Shown piece after piece: positions 1-6,362 of a DNA stretch of 6,448 bases (positions within the stretch are counted from its first letter, which is position 1; each line of letters opens with the position of its first letter). The notes under the pieces are model-generated. The model did not search any database, was not told the origin of the DNA, and saw only the letters and a list, made by a program, of their open reading frames with translations. The DNA is from Fibrobacter sp. (GTDB lineage Bacteria; Fibrobacterota; Fibrobacteria; Fibrobacterales; Fibrobacteraceae), in contig JABUUR010000454.1 in NCBI GenBank assembly GCA_021443065.1, forward strand, positions 1-6,448, given 5' to 3'. The translations under genes and the position numbers were made by a program.

Positions 1-19
1 CTCAGCCTAGAGCAGCGAA

Positions 20-78
20 CTCATAGCTCACACCTCAAAGCGAAGCGACCTTATCACTGACAACCGACAACTGGAAAC
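20..78. repeat. Heptad-periodic intergenic repeat element
   Basis: Two sets of three tandem imperfect 7-mers are visible. At 20-40 they are CTCATAG, CTCACAC and CTCAAAG. At 58-78 they are TGACAAC, CGACAAC and TGGAAAC. Between them lies CGAAGCG-type sequence (41-47), which echoes AGCGAAC at 14-20. No open reading frame of note covers the block. This is seen directly. That it is a dispersed intergenic repeat of the genome is my inference from its simple, non-coding, period-7 character, and it may continue to the left of the window because CTCAGCC at 1-7 resembles the same unit. Confidence 0.45.
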
Positions 79-143
79 CAAGTATTACCTGACACATGAT
101 TTTACAGATGGTCCCTACTTTATACCGACAATATAGCCTTTTT

Positions 144-172
144 TTGAAAAAGTCAATAGTCTATGATACAAA
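144..172 (+). promoter_or_regulatory. Candidate promoter for the signalling operon
   Basis: TTGAAA at 144-149 and TACAAA at 167-172 are separated by 17 nt and match the sigma-70 consensus at 5/6 and 4/6 positions. Alternative -10 elements nearby are TATGAT at 162-167 and 232-237 and TACACT at 237-242, none with a convincing -35 at the right distance. Start-site choice therefore cannot be settled from sequence. Any of these would give a 5' leader of roughly 130-200 nt before the first gene. Confidence 0.25.
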
Positions 173-240
173 AATATGAATTTTTATATTTTTATCTGTA
201 ATTTTAATAAATCTATAATTAAAATATTCTATATGATACA
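155..240. repeat. Direct repeat AATA(G/T)TCTAT(AT)GATACA, two copies
   Basis: Copy one is 155-170 (AATAGTCTATGATACA) and copy two is 223-240 (AATATTCTATATGATACA). They differ by one substitution and a 2-nt insertion, and share the exact 9-mer TATGATACA at 162-170 and 232-240, 70 bp apart start to start. TATGAT resembles a sigma-70 -10 hexamer, so the copies could be two promoter cores or two binding sites for a regulator. The AT-rich background raises the chance of accidental similarity. Confidence 0.4.
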
Positions 241-350
241 CTTTTTCAACACATAGCTTAAGCACCTTCGGTAAAATGATTTTTTCAAAGCCTTCAGCAC
301 TTTATTATTTTTACAACAAGTTATAACCAGTACATTGAAGCACGAAATTC

Positions 351-368
351 CGTTCAGTTTGTTGAACG
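351..368. promoter_or_regulatory. Inverted repeat abutting the first RBS
   Basis: CGTTCA at 351-356 and TGAACG at 363-368 are perfect inverted arms around a 6-nt centre. The right arm shares its last G with the Shine-Dalgarno GAAGGA (368-373). It could be a dyad operator or an RNA hairpin whose stem limits access to the ribosome binding site. It is only 6 bp and may be chance. Confidence 0.3.
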
Positions 369-373
369 AAGGA
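368..373 (+). promoter_or_regulatory. Ribosome binding site deciding the first start
   Basis: GAAGGA lies 5 nt before the ATG at 379 but overlaps the in-frame ATG at 373, which would have no spacer at all. This favours 379 as the true start, giving an N-terminus of MSETNTVV. Confidence 0.65.
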
Positions 374-378
374 TGAAT

Positions 379-1431
379 ATGAGCGAAACAAACACCGTTG
401 TTCCTGAAAGAGATACCATTCTCGTGGTGGACGACGAATCCATGAACTTAAGGCTTGCTAAGCGCATGCTGGACAGCAACTACGAGGTAGTCTGCGCCGC
501 CTCTCACAAAGAAGCCTTGGATTACCTGGAAAAAGACCTGCCCGCATTGATTCTTCTGGATTTGCACATGCCCGAGGTAAACGGCATTGAACTTTTGGAA
601 CAGATACGCCATATTGAAAAGTGCAAGGAAATTCCCGCGGTGTTCCTCACCGCCGATTGCAACCGAGAAACAGAAATTCAGGTGTTCAAGGCAGGAGCCC
701 TCGACTACATACAAAAGCCCTTTGTGCAAGATATCGTAATGGAGCGCATCAAGCGCATTTTGACCATGCGCAAGTTGCAGAACAACCTGGAGAAAGAGGT
801 CGAAAAGCGAACCTCGGAATTGCAAGAAAGCCGCCGCAAGCTGGAACAGCTATCCCTCCAGGTGGTGCAAGCCTTGGCAACCACGGTTGACGCCAAGGAC
901 AAGTACACCAACGGTCATTCCGAGCGAGTTGCCAAATATTCCAAGGCTATCGCACAGCGCCTAGGCAAAAGCATTGAAGAACAAAACGAAATCTACTTCG
1001 TGGCGTTGCTCCACGACATCGGTAAAATCGGGGTCCCCGACACCATCATCAACAAGACCAGCCACCTTACCGACGAAGAATTCGAGGCAATCAAAAAGCA
1101 TCCGGGTATCGGCATGGGAATCCTCAAGAAAATCTCCGAGATGCCCAACATCCAGATTGGAGCACACTACCATCACGAGCGATTCGACGGCAAGGGCTAT
1201 CCCGAGGGCTTGTGCGGAAACAACATTCCCGAAATCGCCCGCATCATTGCCGTGGCCGATGCCTACGACGCCATGACCTCTTGCCGTAGCTATCGTTCGG
1301 GATTGTCCCAGCAGGTGGTACGCGCCGAAATCGAGAAAGGCAAGGGTCGGCAGTTCGACCCCACCTTCGCCGAAAAGATGCTGGAACTGATCGACTCCGA
1401 CACCAACTTCGAAATGCGGCAAGACGACTAG
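379..1431 (+). CDS. Response regulator with HD-GYP output (c-di-GMP phosphodiesterase)
   Basis: Predicted cytoplasmic response regulator of 350 residues that hydrolyses cyclic di-GMP when phosphorylated. The receiver domain spans about 12-125 with acidic pair D18-D19, phospho-acceptor D61 in LLDLHMP, T91 and K113 in QKPF, a complete active set. A charged helical linker (about 128-160, EKEVEKR) looks like a coiled-coil signalling helix. The HD-GYP domain (about 162-340) has H180, H212-D213 in HDIGK, H241 in KHPG, H265-H266 followed by ERFDGKGYP (GYP at 273-275), and D294, the metal and catalytic signature of active members. The organisation is that of RpfG. An in-frame ATG lies two codons upstream at 373 but is too close to the Shine-Dalgarno; the residue numbering here starts at 379. 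It is the first gene of the presumed operon, 38 nt before the next, with no convincing terminator between. The HPt-containing kinase at the end of the operon is its obvious phosphodonor (inferred). Confidence 0.93.
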   Translation: MSETNTVVPERDTILVVDDESMNLRLAKRMLDSNYEVVCAASHKEALDYLEKDLPALILLDLHMPEVNGIELLEQIRHIEKCKEIPAVFLTADCNRETEIQVFKAGALDYIQKPFVQDIVMERIKRILTMRKLQNNLEKEVEKRTSELQESRRKLEQLSLQVVQALATTVDAKDKYTNGHSERVAKYSKAIAQRLGKSIEEQNEIYFVALLHDIGKIGVPDTIINKTSHLTDEEFEAIKKHPGIGMGILKKISEMPNIQIGAHYHHERFDGKGYPEGLCGNNIPEIARIIAVADAYDAMTSCRSYRSGLSQQVVRAEIEKGKGRQFDPTFAEKMLELIDSDTNFEMRQDD

Positions 1432-1457
1432 CAGGGTTTTGATTCTGCCCAAAAAAC

Positions 1458-1462
1458 AAGGA
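1458..1462 (+). promoter_or_regulatory. RBS for a TTG start
   Basis: AAGGA sits 7 nt before TTG at 1470. No ATG or GTG with comparable spacing is available, and the resulting N-terminus MNKISI parallels MNKKSI of the downstream paralogue. Together these support TTG as the start. Confidence 0.7.
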
Positions 1463-1469
1463 TACTCCT

Positions 1470-2564
1470 TTGAACAAAATTTCCATTTTCGCCATTGCAG
1501 TTTTCGTTGCAATTTTCGTAGGGCTTTTCGCCACCCAAGTCAAGGAAAAGGATACCGACGTGACCCGCGCCAAGACAAAGGTGGGCTTAATCGCCATCGG
1601 GCACCGCAACGACCACAGTTGGAACCAGGCCCATGTAGACGGCCTTACGAAAACAGCTGAAAATCTGAATCTAGAGATAGACATCCACGAAAACATTCCC
1701 GAGGAAGACACCTGCGAAACAGTCATCGAGGAGATGATCGAAAACGGAGACGAGATTATCATCGCCACCTCCTTTGGGTATGGCAAATACATACAGAACC
1801 AGGCGAAAAAACACCCCGACGTAAAGTTTTTCCACGCCACAGGAATCAAGGAAGCACCCAACCTGGCCACCTACTTTGGTCGTATATACCAGATGCGCTA
1901 CCTGGCGGGCATTGTCGCCGGATACCAGACAAAGACCGGCAACATCGGGTACGTGGCGGCCTTCGATATTTCCGAGGTTATCAGGGGCATCAACGCCTTT
2001 GCCCTGGGGGTCAAGAAAGCCAACCCCAATGCCACCGTCCATGTAAAATGGAGCAAGTCCTGGAACGACGAAGAAATCAGCCGGAAGGCCACCCGTGAAC
2101 TTTTGGACAAGCACGACATCGACGTGCTCACCGTACATTCCGATGCCCTGAGCCCCTTCGAAATAGCCGTGGAGCGGGGAGTCTGGATTGTGGGCTACAA
2201 CATCGACAACAGCACCCTTTATCCCAAGAATTTCTTGACGGCTCCGGTATGGGACTGGGAAGCCTTCTACACGCCCCGCATCCTGGAAGTGCTGCAAAAG
2301 AAGTTTGTTTCTAAGCATTACTGGGAAGGTGCCGAAAGCGGCATTCCCTCGCTGGCTCCGCTGACAGAGCACGTCTCCCCCAAGGTGCGAGAATCAATCG
2401 ACCGGGAGATGGAACTTTTAAAAAGCGGTACATTTGATGTGTTTTACGGACCCGTGGTGGACAACCAAGACAGCACGAGGATTCTTGAAGGGGAAAGCAT
2501 GACCGACAACGACATGCTGAATAATTTCAACTGGTTTGTGAAGGGAGTTGTAATCGATGAATAA
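1470..2564 (+). CDS. BMP-family periplasmic binding protein, first paralogue
   Basis: A 364-residue protein of the BMP/PnrA/Med solute-binding family (type I periplasmic-binding fold), whose characterised members bind nucleosides or purines. A short basic start is followed by a hydrophobic segment at about 4-21. There is no lipobox cysteine and no clear AxA cleavage site, so it is probably anchored in the inner membrane with the binding domain in the periplasm. Family marks are DHSWNQAH (48-55), YFGRIYQ (135-141), GYVAAF (160-165), [11 protein letters not shown] (169-180), KSWND (196-200), HSD (223-225), GYNID (242-246), GP-DNQ (327-333) and the C-terminal NWFVKGV (354-360). Usual members are secreted lipoproteins serving ABC importers, and none of those partner genes is here. 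Translation starts at TTG with a good AAGGA. The 3' end overlaps the next gene by 8 nt. Function as a receptor for the neighbouring kinase is inferred; uptake via a remote transporter is the alternative. Confidence 0.88.
   Translation: MNKISIFAIAVFVAIFVGLFATQVKEKDTDVTRAKTKVGLIAIGHRNDHSWNQAHVDGLTKTAENLNLEIDIHENIPEEDTCETVIEEMIENGDEIIIATSFGYGKYIQNQAKKHPDVKFFHATGIKEAPNLATYFGRIYQMRYLAGIVAGYQTKTGNIGYVAAFDISEVIRGINAFALGVKKANPNATVHVKWSKSWNDEEISRKATRELLDKHDIDVLTVHSDALSPFEIAVERGVWIVGYNIDNSTLYPKNFLTAPVWDWEAFYTPRILEVLQKKFVSKHYWEGAESGIPSLAPLTEHVSPKVRESIDREMELLKSGTFDVFYGPVVDNQDSTRILEGESMTDNDMLNNFNWFVKGVVIDE
2541..2564 (+). promoter_or_regulatory. Translational-coupling junction, BMP 1 to BMP 2
   Basis: AAGGGAG (2541-2547) lies 9 nt before ATG at 2557. 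The octamer ATGAATAA at 2557-2564 contains both the start of the second paralogue and the TAA stop of the first. The Shine-Dalgarno is embedded in codons for the conserved C-terminal WFVKGV. An overlap of this kind normally couples translation of the two genes. Confidence 0.75.
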
Positions 2565-3648
2565 GAAAAGCATTGTAGTCATTTTTCTGCTGCTGGTGAT
2601 ACTGGCCGCCATCGTTGTTTCCATACACAGTCTGGGAGGCAGCGCCCCTAAACAAGAAAAAGCCGTGGTGGGAGTCATCATGCCTGGCAGTGTATCTGAA
2701 GAAGGCTGGAACAGTGTCCATTACAAAGGCATCAAGGAAGCCTGCGACAGCCTGAACGCCGAGGTCGCCCTCATCGAGAACGTTTCCGAATCTGCAAACA
2801 TCGACTCCGTCATCGAGGTGCTGGCAAACCAAGGTGCCCGCATCATTATCCTGGGCAGCTACTACTATCCTGCCGCAGGAGCCAAGAGCATTCGCAACAG
2901 ACCCGACATATTCTTCTATTGCTGTTCCGCCGAATTCGACTCGAAAAATTTCAAGGCCTACTTTGGGCGTATGTACCAGGGACGCTACTTGGCAGGGATT
3001 GTAGCAGGCCTCACATCCAAGTCGGGTCGCATAGGCTATGTGGCCGCCATGAACAACAGCGAAGTGAACCGGGGCATAAACGCATTTGCCCTAGGGGTGC
3101 GCCGGGTCAACCCCAAGGCAAAAGTTCTAGTAAGCTGGACAAATTCCTGGAACGATGCCGATGTTGAAAAAGCACACGCCAACAAGCTTATAGACAGCGG
3201 CAAGGTGGACCTTATCACCTATCACCAGAACCGCAAGAACGTACCTATGGTGGCCGAAGAAAAAGGCATTCCCTACATCGGATACAACGATGTCACCCTC
3301 CAAGGGTCGGAACTCCACCTGACCACGGTCCTTTCCAACTGGTACATCATTTACCGCGAGTTTATCCAAGATTTCTTGCAGCAAAAGAACAAGGACAACA
3401 TGACCTACTGGACAGGTGTAGAAAAAGATGCGGTTTACCTGTCCCATTTTTCCCCCTTGGTCAGCGAGTCCACGGCCCAGAAGGTGCAAGAAGTTCTGAA
3501 CGAACTAAAGGCAGGAGCAGACGCTTTTATCGGCCCCATCAGGGACAACCAAGGCCGCAGGCGTTGCGACAAGAACGAAACCATAAGCGACCAGGAACTC
3601 CGCTCCAACATGGACTGGTTCGTAGAAGGGGTGGAACTGTATGAATAA
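2557..3648 (+). CDS. BMP-family periplasmic binding protein, second paralogue
   Basis: A 363-residue BMP/PnrA/Med-type binding protein, clearly a tandem paralogue of the preceding gene. By hand, about 47 of 70 residues are identical at 131-200 but only about 26 of 93 at 38-130, aligned without gaps. The N-terminus is a hydrophobic helix (about 5-23) with no lipobox cysteine and a proline after the only small-residue cleavage candidate (A30-P31), so an uncleaved inner-membrane anchor is likely. Shared family motifs are GWN--H (50-55), YFGRMYQ (135-141), GYVAAM (160-165), RGINAFALG (172-180), NSWND (196-200) and MDWFVEGV (352-359). Pocket-side positions differ from the first copy: E48 for D48, N225 for D225, and GYNDV for GYNID at 242-246. 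It also carries adjacent cysteines C122-C123. The start follows AAGGGAG at 9 nt and overlaps the upstream stop; the end overlaps the kinase gene. It probably recognises a different ligand or state than its partner (inferred). Confidence 0.88.
   Translation: MNKKSIVVIFLLLVILAAIVVSIHSLGGSAPKQEKAVVGVIMPGSVSEEGWNSVHYKGIKEACDSLNAEVALIENVSESANIDSVIEVLANQGARIIILGSYYYPAAGAKSIRNRPDIFFYCCSAEFDSKNFKAYFGRMYQGRYLAGIVAGLTSKSGRIGYVAAMNNSEVNRGINAFALGVRRVNPKAKVLVSWTNSWNDADVEKAHANKLIDSGKVDLITYHQNRKNVPMVAEEKGIPYIGYNDVTLQGSELHLTTVLSNWYIIYREFIQDFLQQKNKDNMTYWTGVEKDAVYLSHFSPLVSESTAQKVQEVLNELKAGADAFIGPIRDNQGRRRCDKNETISDQELRSNMDWFVEGVELYE
3625..3648 (+). promoter_or_regulatory. Translational-coupling junction, BMP 2 to kinase
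   Basis: GAAGGGG (3625-3631) is 9 nt before ATG at 3641, and ATGAATAA at 3641-3648 again combines the start with the TAA stop of the upstream gene. Octamer, spacing and location within WFVEGV codons repeat the arrangement at 2541-2564. Confidence 0.75.
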
Positions 3649-6169
3649 ACGGGTGAACACACGTTTTCTTATAGGGCTCATCAGTTTCGTATCCGTCCTT
3701 CTTTTGGTGGGAGCCCTGATGCAGTACAAACTCAGGCTCCTGTTCGTGGAATACGCAACAAAGCAGATGTCCCAGCAGGCTACCACCTACGGTGAAATGG
3801 TGGGCGAAAAACTGGACGTGCAACTGGAACTCCTGAAGGGCATTGCGGCAGAGATTTCTTCCAACAACAGCGCCGCGAACCAGATTCTCGGTTCGTACCA
3901 GGAGTTGGAAAAGGAGTGCGGCTACGGCCTAGTCACCCTGGACGGCAAAACCCTTTTCGGGACCAAAGGTAACGAAGTCACCGCCCAGAAATTCAAGGGG
4001 ATTCCCGCCTCTTTTCACGGCACGCCCTTTGTAAGTTTCGCGAAAAATTCCGGCATGCTGTTTTCTGTTCCCGTGTACCACGGCCGCAACGTAAAATACG
4101 TGTTATACAAGTTCTACGAAGAAAGCCAGATTGTTCCGCGGTTCGGCATCAACAGTTTTGACGGCAAAGGCTACGCCACCGTCCGCGACCTGGACGACAA
4201 CATCATCATAGGCTCCGGCAACACGGAACTTTCCCATGCCCGATACTGGAACGACCAGGTTTACGGCCCCATCTACAACAAACTGAAAAAACTGCTGAAC
4301 ATTTCCATTGCAGCCACAGTCTACGAAAAAATAGACGACCAGGGTTACTTCTACTTTACGGTGGACTTGAAAATCCCCGGAATGTCCATGGTAGGGGTGG
4401 TGCCGGAATCTGTTGCGGCAAACGAAATCGATTCCATTGCATTTCTAATTCTCTGGGTGTTCGGCCTTTTGATTCTCCTGTTTTCCATCGGGTTCGTGTT
4501 CCTCTTTTTTGTCGAACGGAAAGCCCACGAAAACGAAGAATTGCGACAAGCAAAAATGACTGCCGAAAATGCAAACAAGGCAAAGAGCATTTTCCTTGCC
4601 AACATGAGTCACGAAATCCGCACACCCATCAACGGCATCTTGGGCATGGACACCATGCTCCTCAAGGAATGCAAGGACGAAAACCTCAGGGACTACGCCA
4701 TGAATATCCAGAGGGCGGGCCAGAACTTGCTCACCATTATCAATGACATCTTGGACATTTCGAAAATCGAATCGGGAAAGATGGAAGTGGTTGCCGTGAA
4801 CTACAGTCTGTTCTCCATGCTCAACGACTCCCACAATCTATTTGCCTCACGGGCCCACGACAAGGGCTTGACGTTCGAGATGGATGTAAACCCGCAAATT
4901 CCCTCCGAACTTTCAGGAGACGAAGTCCGCATACGTCAGGTCATCGCAAACCTGCTTTCCAACGCGGTAAAATACACGAACGAAGGCTTCGTAAGGCTTA
5001 CAGTCACCTATGAAAATACCGCAGACCAAAAGCAAATTCTCCTTGTGGTCAAGGTAAGCGACACGGGCATCGGCATTAAGGAAGAAGACCTGGGCAAATT
5101 GTTCCAGTCTTTCCAAAGGCTGGAGGAAAAACGCAACCGTAACATCGAAGGAACGGGCCTGGGGCTCAACCTGACCCATCACCTTGTTAAACTCATGGGC
5201 GGCGAAATCTCGGTAGAAAGTACCTACGGCAAGGGCACCACCTTCACCATAAAAATCCTTCAGGGCGTAGGCAGCGATTTGCCCATGGGCGATTTTTCGG
5301 AGCGTTACAAGCAGCACGCCGAAATAGACCAGAGCCATATCACCCGATTCTTGGCCCCAAAAGCCCGAATCCTGGTGGTAGACGACGTTCCCATAAACAT
5401 CAAGGTGTTCAAGGGGCTGCTCAAGGACACCCAGATTCAGATTGACGATGCAGGCAACGGTACCGACGCCCTGGAAAAAATCAGGATCCATCGCTACGAC
5501 ATGATTTTCCTGGATCACATGATGCCCGTCATGGATGGCATGGAAACTCTGCAGGCGCTTAAGGAAATACCCGACCATCCCAACAAGGAAACCCCCATCT
5601 TCATGCTTACCGCCAACGCCATCGTAGGTGCCAAGAATAAGTATCTGGAAAAGGGCTTTACCGGCTACCTGACAAAGCCCATCAACGAATCCACACTGAT
5701 CGAGGCTTTGTTTACCAACCTGCCCTCGAGCCTGGTGACCCTCGTGGGTGAAAATTCGCCAGAATCCGCAGTCGGCCATATCGACAATAGCGGCAGCAGC
5801 GACACACCTGCCGACAGCGACAAGATTTCAGAACTGAATTTTTTGGATACAGCCCTCGGCCTGGAATACTGCATGAAGGATGAAAGTTTCTACCTGGAAA
5901 TGCTGGGGGAATACTGCAACGGACGAAAGGACGGGGACTTGGACCGATTCCTGGCTGCAGGGGATTTCGAGAACTACCGTATTTCCGTTCACGGCCTCAA
6001 GAGCACCTCCCTCACCATAGGCGCCAAGGAATTTTCCCAACGGGCCAAGGAGGCGGAATTTGCCTGCCGTGACGGGAACCTGGATTTTGTAAGGCAGAAT
6101 CACAGTTCCCTAATGGACGACTACCGCACTCTTTTGCAAAAAATCAAGGCGGCACTGACCAAAAATTAG
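3641..6169 (+). CDS. Hybrid histidine kinase: dCache-like sensor, HisKA, HATPase, REC, HPt
   Basis: An inner-membrane hybrid sensor kinase of 842 residues. TM1 is about 9-28. A periplasmic region of about 30-265 has a long N-terminal helix and two PAS-like lobes, ending in [13 protein letters not shown], typical of double-Cache sensors. TM2 is about 266-290, followed by a short charged coil. HisKA carries the phospho-acceptor H324 in MSHEIRTP. The HATPase domain (about 425-540) has N-box N437 and N441, DTGIGI (474-479), an [10 protein letters not shown] stretch and GTGLGL (504-509). The receiver (about 576-690) has D581-D582, acceptor D625 in FLDHMMP, T657 and K679. After a Ser/Asp/Gly-rich linker (about 692-728) the HPt domain carries H784 in VHGLKS. 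All phosphotransfer residues are present, so a full H-D-H relay is predicted, ending on an external receiver, most simply the HD-GYP regulator of this operon. It is RpfC-like in catalytic order, but its input domain is unlike that of RpfC. The ligand is unknown. Interaction with the two BMP proteins is inferred from gene order only. Confidence 0.93.
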   Translation: MNKRVNTRFLIGLISFVSVLLLVGALMQYKLRLLFVEYATKQMSQQATTYGEMVGEKLDVQLELLKGIAAEISSNNSAANQILGSYQELEKECGYGLVTLDGKTLFGTKGNEVTAQKFKGIPASFHGTPFVSFAKNSGMLFSVPVYHGRNVKYVLYKFYEESQIVPRFGINSFDGKGYATVRDLDDNIIIGSGNTELSHARYWNDQVYGPIYNKLKKLLNISIAATVYEKIDDQGYFYFTVDLKIPGMSMVGVVPESVAANEIDSIAFLILWVFGLLILLFSIGFVFLFFVERKAHENEELRQAKMTAENANKAKSIFLANMSHEIRTPINGILGMDTMLLKECKDENLRDYAMNIQRAGQNLLTIINDILDISKIESGKMEVVAVNYSLFSMLNDSHNLFASRAHDKGLTFEMDVNPQIPSELSGDEVRIRQVIANLLSNAVKYTNEGFVRLTVTYENTADQKQILLVVKVSDTGIGIKEEDLGKLFQSFQRLEEKRNRNIEGTGLGLNLTHHLVKLMGGEISVESTYGKGTTFTIKILQGVGSDLPMGDFSERYKQHAEIDQSHITRFLAPKARILVVDDVPINIKVFKGLLKDTQIQIDDAGNGTDALEKIRIHRYDMIFLDHMMPVMDGMETLQALKEIPDHPNKETPIFMLTANAIVGAKNKYLEKGFTGYLTKPINESTLIEALFTNLPSSLVTLVGENSPESAVGHIDNSGSSDTPADSDKISELNFLDTALGLEYCMKDESFYLEMLGEYCNGRKDGDLDRFLAAGDFENYRISVHGLKSTSLTIGAKEFSQRAKEAEFACRDGNLDFVRQNHSSLMDDYRTLLQKIKAALTKN

Positions 6170-6181
6170 CATCCATAACAG

Positions 6182-6271
6182 CATTTTTTTCAACACCTAC
6201 CCTAAAACCGTCTTTTTTTACAAGAAATCGACATTTGATGGTGTTGTGAAATATTCATCACATTTTTTTCA
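6182..6271. repeat. Repeated CATTTTTTTCA and three T7 tracts
   Basis: CATTTTTTTCA occurs exactly at 6182-6192 and 6261-6271. A third T7 tract lies at 6213-6219. Inverted arms CAACACC (6191-6197) and GGTGTTG (6240-6246) bracket the interior 42 nt. The 11-mer TTTTTCAACAC at 6186-6196 also occurs at 242-252 in the operon leader. The T runs would suit multiple weak termination points on the + strand. The T-rich composition makes individual matches weak evidence. Confidence 0.3.
6245..6269 (+). terminator. Weak intrinsic terminator candidate
   Basis: TGTGA (6245-6249) and TCACA (6258-6262) form a 5-bp stem with an 8-nt loop, directly followed by seven T residues (6263-6269). A competing stem TGATG (6236-6240) with CATCA (6256-6260) is possible. 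The stem is short and AT-rich, so efficient termination is doubtful. It is the best hairpin-plus-T candidate between the kinase stop and the next gene. Confidence 0.35.
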
Positions 6272-6306
6272 GGTTTTGCGGCAATCTGTTCAAGACTCCC
6301 GTTTTC

Positions 6307-6317
6307 GATATACTTTT
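6307..6317 (+). promoter_or_regulatory. Candidate -10 region for the final gene
   Basis: TATACT at 6309-6314 matches the sigma-70 -10 consensus at 5 of 6 positions and lies 48 nt before the start codon. I see no good -35 at 16-18 nt upstream. The surrounding GATATACTTTT (6307-6317) matches GATACACTTTT at 235-245 in the operon leader at 10 of 11 positions. TTGACG at 6324-6329 was considered as a -35 but has no well-placed -10. Confidence 0.35.
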
Positions 6318-6350
6318 AAGATGTTGACGATCCATAATTGGGTAAAAATA

Positions 6351-6356
6351 AAGGAG
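6351..6356 (+). promoter_or_regulatory. Strong RBS of the final gene
   Basis: AAGGAG, a full consensus Shine-Dalgarno, with a 6-nt spacer to the ATG at 6363. It fixes the start of the truncated last gene. Confidence 0.7.
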
Positions 6357-6362
6357 TCCCAA

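Larger units (their letters stand above)
79..367. other. Gene-free AT-rich leader of the operon
   Basis: No coding sequence is supported here. From about 120 the DNA becomes strongly AT-rich, with T runs and A runs, in sharp contrast to the genes downstream. It contains a duplicated motif (155-170 and 223-240), the perfect 8-bp palindrome GCTTAAGC at 256-263, and an inverted repeat beginning at 351. The most likely role is promoter and 5' leader of the signalling operon. I looked for riboswitch-like conserved cores, tRNA and divergent genes and saw none. Confidence 0.6.

Noticed and set aside
20..78. CRISPR array
   Set aside because: The units are 7 bp, directly abutting and imperfect, with no repeat-spacer alternation.
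246..372. c-di-GMP or other riboswitch in the leader, given the c-di-GMP-related gene downstream
   Set aside because: No recognisable conserved aptamer core or paired architecture; the region is mostly AT-rich with only a small hairpin near the RBS.
373..378. ATG at 373 as the start of the HD-GYP gene
   Set aside because: The Shine-Dalgarno GAAGGA overlaps it, leaving no spacer; ATG at 379 has a normal 5-nt spacing.
1431..1450. Terminator between the HD-GYP gene and the first BMP gene
   Set aside because: Only a 4-bp GCAG/CTGC stem with a 10-nt loop, followed by A residues and no T run; read-through is more likely.
1671..2372. 233-codon minus-strand open frame
   Set aside because: It is antisense to the BMP gene, whose + strand frame carries the clear family motifs; no independent protein features.
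2915..2931. Cysteine pair C122-C123 of the second BMP protein as a lipid attachment or metal site
   Set aside because: Far from the N-terminus and with no surrounding lipobox or metal-binding pattern; kept only as an oddity of that copy.
4913..5779. 288-codon minus-strand open frame
   Set aside because: It lies wholly within the conserved kinase ATPase and receiver coding sequence on the + strand, shows no domain sense, and fits an antisense shadow of biased codon use.
6324..6349. TTGACG plus TAAAAAT as a promoter for the last gene
   Set aside because: The spacing is only about 13-14 nt and the -10 match is poor; TATACT at 6309-6314 is the better candidate.
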